DNA of 43,096 nucleotides from Erysipelotrichaceae bacterium (lineage in GTDB: Bacteria > Bacillota_I > Bacilli_A > RF39 > UBA660). Below are positions 1 to 8,909 of the stretch, piece by piece (the first letter of the stretch is position 1; the number at the start of each line of letters is the position of its first letter). The stretch is taken from the NCBI GenBank assembly GCA_022772985.1, contig JALEZJ010000115.1, positions 1-43,096 of the forward strand. Reading direction: 5' to 3'. Position numbers and translations under genes: made by a program. The notes under the pieces were generated by a model. That model did no database searches, was not told where the DNA came from, and saw only the letters and a program-made list of their open reading frames with translations.

Positions 1-2
1 CG

Positions 3-221
3 AGCCTCTCAGTATCAAAGTTGGTTCAACAATTAAAAGGAAAAACATCAAGAAAATTACAAATGGAATACGTTGAATTAAAAAGAAAGTATTGGGGACA
101 GCATTTATGGGCAACTGGATATTTTTGTAGAAGTGTGGGTATTGTAACAAAAGAAATAATAAAAGATTATATTGAAAATCAAATAGATGAATATGATGAA
201 AACTTTAAAATTATAGGCTAA
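3..221 (+). CDS. tnpA: IS200/IS605-family transposase TnpA, C-terminal part (5' end outside the window)
   Basis: Open reading frame continues to the window edge (SLSVSKLVQQLKGKTSRKLQ...WGQHLWATGYFCRSVGIVTKEIIKDYIENQ); this resembles the C-terminus of IS200-type Y1 transposases (LvqxlKGkss...HlWaxGYfxxsvG). Confidence 0.85.
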   Translation, partial: SLSVSKLVQQLKGKTSRKLQMEYVELKRKYWGQHLWATGYFCRSVGIVTKEIIKDYIENQIDEYDENFKIIG

Positions 222-258
222 TTTTAATCTTTAGTGCACTTAAAGTGTATAAAACAAG

Positions 259-279
259 CCCCGTACTTCAAGTGCGGGG
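259..279 (+). repeat. Terminal hairpin of the IS200/IS605 element
   Basis: ccccgtact-tca-agtgcgggg forms a 9-bp stem (one G-T) with a 3-nt loop just downstream of tnpA, as expected at an IS200/IS605 end. Confidence 0.6.
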
Positions 280-609
280 TGGTTGACAAAATATAGAAGA
301 GTAATTTTTGATAATTTTGTTGATAGAATTTTGGTTCAAACTTTGTGAATCAATATATAGGTTGGTTGTGTCTTCGGGATAAAAAGAAATTTTGAGGTGG
401 AATATAGAGTGTAGATTTTTTAATAGCATAGTTTGGTAAAAATAGTAATGAATGCAAACATCAAATCGAAGATTATGTCAGAAGAAATCAAGAGAAGGGG
501 TATATCTAAATTCATAGGGTACAATTAAAATTTTTGACAATCATTAAATAAACTTAATTTTTACTGTATATTGAGAATTTGTATTAAAAATTGCTAATTT
601 AAAAGTTAT

Positions 610-637
610 TATTCATGTTTCACGTGAAACATGAATA
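610..637. promoter_or_regulatory. parS: parS site 1 (ParB/Spo0J binding), in a 28-bp perfect palindrome
   Basis: tattcaTGTTTCACGTGAAACAtgaata; core 616-631 matches the canonical parS 16-mer. Confidence 0.95.
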
Positions 638-638
638 G

Positions 639-647
639 TTTTCCACA
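639..647 (+). promoter_or_regulatory. DnaA-box-like 9-mer next to parS 1
   Basis: ttttccaca, one mismatch from TTATCCACA. Confidence 0.6.
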
Positions 648-843
648 GTATTTTAATATCATATAATGATAGGATTTGGGTGCTGTTTATAGACTCTATA
701 TGTAATAAAGGATTTGTGAATATATATATTTAGTAGTTTCAACAGTGTGAAATATTAGCGAATAGTAAAATATTTTAATAATTACGTAATAATTTGTAAA
801 TAATATTATATTAACTTAATATTTTACAATAGTTTATAAGTTT

Positions 844-863
844 TATAGAAAAATTTTTTTAAA
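844..863 (+). repeat. Direct repeat copy A (20-mer) in the parS region
   Basis: tatagaaaaatttttttaaa; identical copy at 1408-1427. Confidence 0.7.
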
Positions 864-882
864 ATTAGGAAAATACCAATCA

Positions 883-898
883 TGTTTCACGTGAAACA
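883..898. promoter_or_regulatory. parS: parS site 2
   Basis: Perfect TGTTTCACGTGAAACA. Confidence 0.95.
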
Positions 899-901
899 TA
901 G

Positions 902-910
902 ATTTCCACA
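902..910 (+). promoter_or_regulatory. DnaA-box-like 9-mer next to parS 2
   Basis: atttccaca. Confidence 0.5.
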
Positions 911-1344
911 GTTTAAGTTAATTATATATTGTTGGTTTTTGTAATAGATTATTAACAAATAAATATGGTTTTATTTATTATTTATTTAAATATAATGAAG
1001 TTTTATTATAAAAATTTACTAAATCTTATAAAGAATCACCAATTTTCTCACTATATTTTATATCATGAAGTGATCTTTGTAACAGGAAAAGATATATTTA
1101 TGTTAGTAATAGTATGCGTTTTTTTTAACAATTTGTAATAATCATATAGAAGTAGAAGTTTTAATGCATTTTAGATTAGTTTTTTACTTTGATAGTAGTA
1201 ATAAGTATAATTGTTTTTATATTGTTGGAATTTTATTTTATCATTTATAAATCTAGTTTTCATTCATTCTTTTTTTGTTTGGAAATTATTAAAACTTTAT
1301 TTTATAGAAGATATTAAATTTATAATTAATATTAATATGTGTTA

Positions 1345-1360
1345 TGTTTCACGTGAAACA
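1345..1360. promoter_or_regulatory. parS: parS site 3
   Basis: Perfect TGTTTCACGTGAAACA. Confidence 0.95.
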
Positions 1361-1363
1361 TAG

Positions 1364-1372
1364 ATTTCCACA
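1364..1372 (+). promoter_or_regulatory. DnaA-box-like 9-mer next to parS 3
   Basis: atttccaca. Confidence 0.5.
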
Positions 1373-1407
1373 ATAGTTGATATGTGCTTACTAATGATGA
1401 AAATATC

Positions 1408-1427
1408 TATAGAAAAATTTTTTTAAA
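1408..1427 (+). repeat. Direct repeat copy B (20-mer) in the parS region
   Basis: tatagaaaaatttttttaaa, identical to 844-863. Confidence 0.7.
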
Positions 1428-1710
1428 TATTATATTTTTTATAATCAGTAAAGAATTTATTCTATATAAATTACAGAATAAAAATAATTTTACGGGTGTA
1501 TTAAACTTTATTATTCATTTATTTTTTTATGCGTTATTATCAATTTAATGATAATTAAATGGTAATTTGTTTATAAATTTTTGTTGGGATGATATGATAC
1601 TTTTAGATGATAGTTAAAAAATAAATTTGTAAATGTATAGGATTATAATAATCTTATTGTATTTTTTTATTGAAATATAGAAAAAAAGTTATTTTTATGC
1701 CTATTTTTTA

Positions 1711-1726
1711 TGTTTCACGTGAAACA
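1711..1726. promoter_or_regulatory. parS: parS site 4
   Basis: Perfect TGTTTCACGTGAAACA. Confidence 0.95.
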
Positions 1727-1730
1727 TAAG

Positions 1731-1739
1731 TTTTCCACA
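1731..1739 (+). promoter_or_regulatory. DnaA-box-like 9-mer next to parS 4
   Basis: ttttccaca, one mismatch from TTATCCACA. Confidence 0.6.
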
Positions 1740-1931
1740 ATTGTTTAACAAATAATATATATAATCTTTTTATTAAATAATTTTATGTTTTTGAAATTGA
1801 TTAGTATCGTTTTTATCTAATTTTGATATAGTAGATTCAATAAGTTTGAAATTAGTGAATTTTATTTAAATAATTACATATTTTTTGAATATTTTATTGC
1901 TTTTTTTTATATATTATTATATAATTTTATT

Positions 1932-2010
1932 GATGCAATAGTATTATTTTGGAATCAAGTCAGGATCGGGAGATAGCAGCTTTAACACAATATACTATGT
2001 GCATCTTTTT
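1932..2010 (+). ncRNA. ffs: Bacterial small SRP RNA (4.5S / scRNA type)
   Basis: Core GTCAGGATCGGGAGATAGCAGC aligns with the 4.5S core GTCAGGTCCGGAAGGAAGCAGC; terminal stem gatgca/atagta pairs with tactat-g-tgcatc, followed by a T run; lies directly upstream of dnaX as in Bacillus. Confidence 0.87.
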
Positions 2011-2044
2011 TTCAAACATTTGTTTGTATGTCATTAAATTTTTA

Positions 2045-2073
2045 TTGAAAATTTGCTGTTATTTTGATATAAT
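2045..2073 (+). promoter_or_regulatory. Sigma-70-type promoter for dnaX
   Basis: TTGAAA - 17 nt - TATAAT with extended -10 TG (TGaTATAAT), about 30 nt upstream of dnaX. Confidence 0.7.
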
Positions 2074-2106
2074 ATAGTTGTCTTATTTAGAGAAGGTGGT
2101 GATTGG

Positions 2107-3798
2107 GTGAGTTATTTGGCTTTATATCGAAAGTATCGACCTAATAATTTTAATGATTTAGTTGGTCAGTCTGAAATTGTTGATATTATAAGAAATGAAA
2201 TTTTAAATGATAAAATATCACATGCTTATTTATTTTCTGGACCTCGTGGTACTGGTAAGACTTCTACAGCAAAAATTATTGCACGTATGATTAATTGTAG
2301 TAATTTAGGGAAAGATGGAGTTCCATGTGGTAAATGTGTAAGTTGTTTGAATTTTAATAATAATAGTGATATTGTAGAAATTGATGCAGCTTCTAATAAT
2401 GGAGTAGATGAGATTCGTGAGCTTAGAGATAAAGTCAATTTGGTTCCAACTTTTGGAAAATATAAAATTTATATTATTGATGAAGTTCATATGTTGACAA
2501 CTCAAGCTTTTAATGCTTTGTTGAAAACTTTAGAGGAACCTCCTTCGCATGCTATTTTTATTTTAGCAACAACAGAGTTTTATAAAATTCCCATTACGGT
2601 AGTTTCTCGTTGTCAAAAGTTTCAATTTTTGAAATTTTCTAATGAAGAAATTGTAAAAAAATTGATAGAAATTTCTTCTAAGGAGTCAATTGATGTTGGG
2701 GCGGATGTTTTATTTGAAATTGCTCGATTATCTGATGGTGGGTTGAGAGATGCAATTAATATGCTTGATCAATTATCTTCTTTTAAAGGGCAATTATTAA
2801 CTATTCAGGATGTTTATAAACTTAATGGGGTAATTTCTTATGAAGAATTTAGGAATTTATTAAAATATATTTATTCTAATAAAATAGTTGATATTATAGA
2901 ATTTTTAGATAATGTTGATAGAAATGGAAAAAGCTTTGATAGATTTATTGAAGATTTGCTTAACTTTATGAAAGAAATTTTAATTTACAAAAATACATCT
3001 ATTTTTAATTCTAGTATTGTGGAAAAAAATGAGGCATTAGTTGAGTTATCTAGTATTTTTTCAGAACAGGTGTTATATAATTTTATTATTTCTTTGAATG
3101 AATTATCTTTTAGAATAAAAAATTCTTCTTTTGCAAAAATATTGTTGACTGCAGAATTTATAAAATTTTCTAATCAATTAGTTGAATCCAATTTTTCTAT
3201 CATTGAAAGTGAGGAAAAAAAGTTAAATTATCAAGAGAGTAACTGTAATTTTGATAATAAAATTAATGATAATAAATCAGAAATTAACAAATTGAAAACT
3301 AATAGTTTTTTTTATATGACTGATAAATTAAAAAAAATTAGGATTAATAATACTTTTGCTACTGCTTCTAAATCTAATAAACAAAAATTTAAAAGTAAAT
3401 GGGATTTTGTAAAGGAAAAATTATCAAATGATTCTAATTATTTAGCAATTGCAGGCATGATGAATGATGTTGAAATCTTAGTAGTAGGAGAAGAAAATGT
3501 TATTTTTCTTGCTCAGTATGATTCTTTGTTGGAACGATTATTTTCACAAGTTCTTTTGATAGAGCAATTGTTATTTGAAGTATTTAATATTCCATATAAG
3601 GTGGTTTTTTTATTAGAAGATGAATGGAATTTTGAAAGAGAAAATTATATTTTAAATCTTAAATCAGGAAAAAAATATGTTTATTTGGATGAAAAATCTA
3701 GTGATAAAAATGAAATGATTGATTCTTTTACTAATACAGATAATGATATTGATAAAATTGTTTCTATTTTAGGGTCGGATGTTATTTCATATGAATAA
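2107..3798 (+). CDS. dnaX: DNA polymerase III subunit gamma/tau
   Basis: YLALYRKYRPNNFNDLVGQ, Walker A GPRGTGKTS, Cys zinc motif, DEVHML, SRCQKF. Confidence 0.97.
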   Translation: MSYLALYRKYRPNNFNDLVGQSEIVDIIRNEILNDKISHAYLFSGPRGTGKTSTAKIIARMINCSNLGKDGVPCGKCVSCLNFNNNSDIVEIDAASNNGVDEIRELRDKVNLVPTFGKYKIYIIDEVHMLTTQAFNALLKTLEEPPSHAIFILATTEFYKIPITVVSRCQKFQFLKFSNEEIVKKLIEISSKESIDVGADVLFEIARLSDGGLRDAINMLDQLSSFKGQLLTIQDVYKLNGVISYEEFRNLLKYIYSNKIVDIIEFLDNVDRNGKSFDRFIEDLLNFMKEILIYKNTSIFNSSIVEKNEALVELSSIFSEQVLYNFIISLNELSFRIKNSSFAKILLTAEFIKFSNQLVESNFSIIESEEKKLNYQESNCNFDNKINDNKSEINKLKTNSFFYMTDKLKKIRINNTFATASKSNKQKFKSKWDFVKEKLSNDSNYLAIAGMMNDVEILVVGEENVIFLAQYDSLLERLFSQVLLIEQLLFEVFNIPYKVVFLLEDEWNFERENYILNLKSGKKYVYLDEKSSDKNEMIDSFTNTDNDIDKIVSILGSDVISYE

Positions 3799-3807
3799 AA
3801 AGAGAGG

Positions 3808-4122
3808 ATGATAAAATTGAATATGAATATACAAAATTTAATGCGACAAGCACAAAAAATGCAAAAAGATTTACAAAAAGTACAGGATGAATTAAAAAAT
3901 ACAGTTTATGAGGGGAAGTCTTCTTTGGTTCTTGTTACTCTTAATGGTAATAAAGATGTTTTGAGTGTAAAAATTAATGTTGATGAATCTTTTCAAAAAG
4001 AGGATATTGAATTGTTAGAAGATATGTTTATTGTTGCTTTTAATGATGCTTCTAAAAAAGTAGAAGAAGATAAAGAGAAAAAAATGGGAAAATATGGTCA
4101 AGGTTTAGCAGGTTTGATGTGA
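3808..4122 (+). CDS. ebfC: YbaB/EbfC family nucleoid-associated protein
   Basis: NMQNLMRQAQKMQKDLQKVQDEL and position between dnaX and recR. Confidence 0.93.
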   Translation: MIKLNMNIQNLMRQAQKMQKDLQKVQDELKNTVYEGKSSLVLVTLNGNKDVLSVKINVDESFQKEDIELLEDMFIVAFNDASKKVEEDKEKKMGKYGQGLAGLM

Positions 4123-4123
4123 T

Positions 4124-4720
4124 ATGTTTCCTAGTAGTTTGAAAAAATTAATTGATAATTTTAGAATGTTGCCTGGTATTGGTGGGAAGACAGCTGAGCG
4201 TTTAGCATTTTCTATGTTGGAATTTGATAAAAATAATTTGACTAGTTTTGCTAATGCTATTCTTGAAGTTCGGGATCATATTGGTCATTGTAAAGTTTGT
4301 GGTAATATTTCTGAAGGTGATTTGTGTTCTATTTGTTCTAATTCTGATAGAGATTTTTCTACTATTTTTGTAGTTGAAAGACCTAAGGATATCATTTTGT
4401 TTGAGAAATTGGGAGTTTATAAGGGAATTTATCATGTATTAAATGGATTGATTTCTCCTTTAGATGGAATTGGGCCAGATGAGATTGAAATTTCTAGTTT
4501 GTTATCTAGAATAAATAATAGTGATGTTCAAGAGGTTATTTTGGCGTTGAAACCTAGTATAGAAGGTGAAACGACAATGCAGTATATCAAAAAAATTTTA
4601 TCTGATAAAAATATTAAAGTAACTAAGATTGCAACTGGTGTTCCTATTGGTACAGATATGGAGTATATTGATTCTCTTACTTTGGAATTAGCGATTGATG
4701 AGAGAAAAAATATGAATTAA
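4124..4720 (+). CDS. recR: Recombination mediator RecR
   Basis: LPGIGGKTAERLAF, CxxC...CxxC zinc finger, Toprim VVERPKDI, IATGVPIGTDMEYIDSLTL. Confidence 0.97.
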   Translation: MFPSSLKKLIDNFRMLPGIGGKTAERLAFSMLEFDKNNLTSFANAILEVRDHIGHCKVCGNISEGDLCSICSNSDRDFSTIFVVERPKDIILFEKLGVYKGIYHVLNGLISPLDGIGPDEIEISSLLSRINNSDVQEVILALKPSIEGETTMQYIKKILSDKNIKVTKIATGVPIGTDMEYIDSLTLELAIDERKNMN

Positions 4721-4750
4721 AAAATTATAATTATTCATAAGATTTAGTGG

Positions 4751-4945
4751 GTGATGGTAATGATAATTCTTTTTTTTCGTTTTCTAAAAAAAATAGTTGT
4801 TGCAGCACTTTTAATTTATTCTTTTGATGTATTTGCTGTTTCTTTAAATTTAAGTATTCCGATTAATTTTATTACAATTTTACTTGTTACTATATTTGAA
4901 ATTCCAGCATTAATATGTTTGATATTGTTTTCTTTGGTTTTTTGA
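4751..4945 (+). CDS. BofA-like membrane protein (pro-sigma-K processing inhibitor family)
   Basis: 64-aa hydrophobic protein ending in ...NFITILLVTIFEIPALICLIL; occupies the bofA position downstream of recR. Confidence 0.65.
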   Translation: MMVMIILFFRFLKKIVVAALLIYSFDVFAVSLNLSIPINFITILLVTIFEIPALICLILFSLVF

Positions 4946-4961
4946 GAGAGTGGTGTGTCTT

Positions 4962-5930
4962 ATGTTAGAACAATTCAAGGAAAGTCAACCAATTGCTTAT
5001 TCTTTATTGGCTAATTCTATTGAATGTGGTAAATTATCACATGCATATTTAATTGATGCTAATAATAATGATGATGCTTTTGATTTTGTGTTATCTTTTG
5101 TTAAGACTATTATTTGTAATAGTTATCATTTTGATTCTAATTGTTGTGGTGATTGTAATATATGTCATAGAATTGATAATAATAATTATCCTGAAGTTAA
5201 GATTATTGAAACAAATTCTTTGGTTATAAAAAAAGAACAATTATTGGATTTACAGAGTGAATTTAGTAGAACTAGTCTTGAAGGAAATTATAGAATTTAT
5301 ATTATAAAAGATTGTGATAAAATGAATAAGCAAGCTTCTAATTGTTTATTAAAATTTTTAGAAGAACCTGTTTCTGGCATTATTGCTATTTTGTTGACCA
5401 ATCATTTAAGTCGTGTTTTGAATACTATTGTTTCTAGGTGTCAAATTATTCATTTATTAAATATTGTTACTTTAAAAGAAAATAGTTCTTTAGAAAATTT
5501 AGCTCTTTTATGTTGTGATAGTAAGGATTCTTTTTTGAAATTTCAAGAAGATGATTCAAAAAAAGATTTGATAAATTCTGTTCTTTCTTTTTTAACTTAT
5601 TTTGAAGAAAATGGGTTAGATACTTTGATTTTTATGAAAAATTTGTGGTATAATAAAGTTCAATCGAGAGAAGATTCTGTTTTAGCATTTGTACTTATGA
5701 TCTATTTTTATTATGATGTTTTGAAATATAAGGTTCATATTCAGCATTATTTTTTTTGTGATAGAATAGATGTGATTGAAAAGTGTGCTAATATGAATTC
5801 TTTACAAGCTATTATTCATAAAATTGATGTTGTTAATTATGGTTATGAAATGTTATGCTATAATTTGAATCTTAATTTACTTATGGATGATATTATAATT
5901 AGGTTAGGTGATACTCATGAATATAGTTGA
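4962..5930 (+). CDS. holB: DNA polymerase III delta' subunit
   Basis: KLSHAYLIDAN, zinc-binding Cys cluster, RIYIIKDCDKMNKQASNCLLKFLEEP, SRCQ. The ORF track starts at 4950; ATG at 4962 looks better. Confidence 0.9.
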   Translation: MLEQFKESQPIAYSLLANSIECGKLSHAYLIDANNNDDAFDFVLSFVKTIICNSYHFDSNCCGDCNICHRIDNNNYPEVKIIETNSLVIKKEQLLDLQSEFSRTSLEGNYRIYIIKDCDKMNKQASNCLLKFLEEPVSGIIAILLTNHLSRVLNTIVSRCQIIHLLNIVTLKENSSLENLALLCCDSKDSFLKFQEDDSKKDLINSVLSFLTYFEENGLDTLIFMKNLWYNKVQSREDSVLAFVLMIYFYYDVLKYKVHIQHYFFCDRIDVIEKCANMNSLQAIIHKIDVVNYGYEMLCYNLNLNLLMDDIIIRLGDTHEYS

Positions 5931-6693
5931 AGTTTATTTTGAATATAACCACTCTACAGCTTTTTTTAAAAATAAGGATTTGAATTTAAAAAAAGGTTTA
6001 ACAGTACTTGTTAATACTGAGCGTGGTATACAATTTGGTAAGGTTAGTCAAATTATTTCGTCAATTGAAGATTTTAAAGATGTTGATTTATATGATGTTG
6101 TACGAATTTCTACTAAGAAAGATTATTTTCATTATTTAGAGAATATAAAATTGGCACAAGAAGCTGTTATAAAATGTAAGGAACTTGTAAAAAAGAATAA
6201 TTTAAATATGACTATTTTAGATGGTAATTATAATTTTGAACGAACGCAGTTATTATTTCGATTTGTGGCAGATGAGAGAGTGGATTTTAGACAATTGGCG
6301 CGGGAATTGGGTTCTATTTTTCGAACTAGAATTGAACTTCGTCAAATTGGAATACGTGATAAGGCAAAAGAAATTGGTGGAATTGGACCATGTGGAAGAT
6401 TGCTTTGTTGTAGTAGTTTTTTGACTAATTTTGATAGTGTGACAATTAATATGGCAAAGAATCAACAAGTTTCTCTTAATCCTTCTAAGATTAATGGAGT
6501 TTGTGGAAGATTGCTTTGTTGTTTAAAGTATGAAAATGATTCTTATACTGAATTCAAAAAAGAAATTCCTAAAATTGGGGAAAATTTAGAAACTCAATAT
6601 GGTAGCGGCAAAGTTATTTCTATTAATGTATTAAAGAAAACTTATATTTTGGAATTGGAGAATAAGACAAAATTGGAAGTGAAATTAGATTGA
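5917..6693 (+). CDS. ricT: RicT/YaaT, PSP1 domain protein
   Basis: DERVDFRQLARELGSIFRTRIELRQIGIRDKAKEIGGIGPCGRLLCC...VCGRLLCCLKYE. ORF track starts at 5908; ATG at 5917 likely. Confidence 0.93.
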   Translation: MNIVEVYFEYNHSTAFFKNKDLNLKKGLTVLVNTERGIQFGKVSQIISSIEDFKDVDLYDVVRISTKKDYFHYLENIKLAQEAVIKCKELVKKNNLNMTILDGNYNFERTQLLFRFVADERVDFRQLARELGSIFRTRIELRQIGIRDKAKEIGGIGPCGRLLCCSSFLTNFDSVTINMAKNQQVSLNPSKINGVCGRLLCCLKYENDSYTEFKKEIPKIGENLETQYGSGKVISINVLKKTYILELENKTKLEVKLD

Positions 6694-7409
6694 AAGTAAA
6701 GAATAGGCTCTTAGATACGGATGCTATTATCTATCAAAATGATGATTGGTTTAAATTTTCATTAGATTCTGTATTGCTTGCTAATTTTGTAACTTTGAAT
6801 TTGCGTAGTAAAAAGATTATTGATCTTGCAACGGGAAATGCTCCGATTCCAATTTTACTTACTTTTAGGACAAATGCTTTTATTTATGGAGTAGAGTATC
6901 AAAGTTGTGTTTATCAATTAGGGGTAGATTCTGTATTAGAAAATAAAATAGAGGATCGTGTAATTTTAATTAATGATGATGTTAGAAATTTGAAACAACG
7001 TTTTGCTGGTGATAGTTTTGATGTTGTGACATGTAATCCACCTTATTTTAAGGTTAATAATGTAGATTATTTTAATCATAATTATGTTAAATCTTTGGCA
7101 AGGCATGAAATTACTTTGACTTTGGATGATGTGTTAATTCAAGCTAGTTATTTGTTAAAAAATGGTGGTATTTTTGCAATGATACATAGGACAGATCGTT
7201 TTGTAGAAATATTAGAAAAAATGAGAAAATATCATATTGAACCCAAACGTATTCAATTTATATATCCTAAGAAAGGAAGAAATAGTGATTTGGTTCTAAT
7301 AGAGGGGATTAAAAATGGTAAAGTAGGTTTGAAGTTATTATCTCCTTTAGTAGTTCATAAGGAAGATAATAATTATACAGATGAGATATTGGAAATGTTA
7401 AAATTTTAG
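6690..7409 (+). CDS. tRNA1(Val) (adenine-N6)-methyltransferase-like (YabB/TrmN6)
   Basis: SAM-binding LATGNAPIPILL and CNPPYF motif; TTG start overlaps the ricT stop. Confidence 0.85.
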   Translation: MKVKNRLLDTDAIIYQNDDWFKFSLDSVLLANFVTLNLRSKKIIDLATGNAPIPILLTFRTNAFIYGVEYQSCVYQLGVDSVLENKIEDRVILINDDVRNLKQRFAGDSFDVVTCNPPYFKVNNVDYFNHNYVKSLARHEITLTLDDVLIQASYLLKNGGIFAMIHRTDRFVEILEKMRKYHIEPKRIQFIYPKKGRNSDLVLIEGIKNGKVGLKLLSPLVVHKEDNNYTDEILEMLKF

Positions 7410-7427
7410 CAATAGAGGTGATTTTTT

Positions 7428-8276
7428 ATGTGGCAAAGAAGTTATGATGGGGAGCCAATTTTGTATTTAATTCCAACGCCTATTGGAAATATGGAAGATA
7501 TGACTTTTAGATCTGTTAGAATCTTGGGGGAAGTAGATGTTATTTTCTCTGAGGATACTAGAGTTACTCAGAATCTTTTGAATTATTATAAAATAAAAAA
7601 GAAATTAATTTCTTTGCATGATCATAATGAAGATTTAGTAAAGGAGCAGGTATTAGATTATTTGATAAATGGTAAAATGGTTGCTTTGGTTACTGATAGA
7701 GGGACTCCAATTATTAGTGATCCAGGTTATAAGACAGTTAAATACGTGAGTGAGAAAGGATTCCGAGTAGTTGGTTTACCTGGTGCTTGTGCTTTTATTC
7801 CAGCTTTAATTGTTTCTGGAATTGCTCCTCAACCATTTACTTTTTATGGTTTTTTAGATAGTAAAGTTGAAAAAAAGAAGAAGGAGTTAGAAAAGTTAAA
7901 ATTTGTATCTAATTCAATTATTTTTTATGAAGCTCCTCATCGTATTTTGAAGACAATGCAATTGATTTTAGAAATATTTGGGGATCGGGATGTTAGTTTA
8001 TCTCGGGAAATTTCTAAGAAATTTGAGAGTGTTTATCGTGGTAAGATTTCTATGTTAATTCCAACTTTAAAAGATATTAAGGGAGAATTTGTTATTGTTG
8101 TTTCAGGGTTTCAGGAGTTATTAGAAGATGATAGTGATCTTGATGTAGTGGGTCAGGTTGACTTTTATATTGAAAATGGTATGTCAACTATGGATGCTAT
8201 TAAATTGGTATCAAAAGAGAGAGGAATGAAGAAGAATGATGTTTATTCTCTTTATCATCGAGGTGAAAGTGCATGA
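7428..8276 (+). CDS. rsmI: 16S rRNA 2'-O-ribose C1402 methyltransferase
   Basis: LYLIPTPIGNMEDMTFRSVRIL, FSEDTRVTQNLL, TDRGTPIISDPGY. Confidence 0.95.
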   Translation: MWQRSYDGEPILYLIPTPIGNMEDMTFRSVRILGEVDVIFSEDTRVTQNLLNYYKIKKKLISLHDHNEDLVKEQVLDYLINGKMVALVTDRGTPIISDPGYKTVKYVSEKGFRVVGLPGACAFIPALIVSGIAPQPFTFYGFLDSKVEKKKKELEKLKFVSNSIIFYEAPHRILKTMQLILEIFGDRDVSLSREISKKFESVYRGKISMLIPTLKDIKGEFVIVVSGFQELLEDDSDLDVVGQVDFYIENGMSTMDAIKLVSKERGMKKNDVYSLYHRGESA

Positions 8277-8833
8277 AATTAATTATTGGATTGGGAAATC
8301 CTGGAAGTGAATATGAAGATACGAGACATAATGTTGGATTTCAGTTATTAGATTACTTATCAAGTAAAAAAGGGATTGAGATTAATAAAAGGAAATTTAA
8401 TGGTTTATATGGAGAAATTTTTATAAATGGTGAAAAAGTACTTTTATTAAAGCCTTTGTCTTATATGAATTTGTCTGGTAGTGTGGTTTCAAAGTTTGTT
8501 TCTTTTTTTAAGATTTCTTTTGATGATATTTTAGTTATTCAAGATGATTTGGATATGAATTTTGGAAAGATAAAAATTGTGTATAATAGTAGTAGTGGTG
8601 GACATAATGGTATTAAGGATATTGAAAGGTGTCTTGGTAGTCGGAAATATGCAAGGTTAAAGATAGGAATTGCAAATGATAAAAGTATAGATACAAAGGA
8701 TTATGTGCTAGGAAAATTTAATGAGGAAGAACAAGTTGTTTTAAGGAAAGATTATGAAAAGCTTGTTAATGTAATTGAAGATTTTTGTTCTATTAGTTTG
8801 GACAAGTTAATGAGTAAATATAATAATAAGTAA
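8273..8833 (+). CDS. pth: Peptidyl-tRNA hydrolase
   Basis: KLIIGLGNPGSEYEDTRHNVGF, LLKPLSYMNLSG, SSGGHNGIKDIE. Confidence 0.96.
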   Translation: MKLIIGLGNPGSEYEDTRHNVGFQLLDYLSSKKGIEINKRKFNGLYGEIFINGEKVLLLKPLSYMNLSGSVVSKFVSFFKISFDDILVIQDDLDMNFGKIKIVYNSSSGGHNGIKDIERCLGSRKYARLKIGIANDKSIDTKDYVLGKFNEEEQVVLRKDYEKLVNVIEDFCSISLDKLMSKYNNK

Positions 8834-8909
8834 TTTTTTGTTTGAAAAGTAAAATACTTATATGGAATGGTACTTTTTTAGTATCATTTTCGTGTTTGGA
8901 GGAATAGAG

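Noticed and set aside
1193-1205. tagtagtaataag as a DnaA-trio element
   Set aside because: Not next to a DnaA box in the required arrangement; such triplets are expected by chance in AT-rich DNA.
2226-2505. Minus-strand ORFs opposite dnaX
   Set aside because: Lie entirely within a strongly supported dnaX coding region; low-complexity antisense translation.
4202-4435. Minus-strand ORF opposite recR
   Set aside because: Antisense to recR, composition biased (Asn/Thr/Ile-rich), no SD or family.
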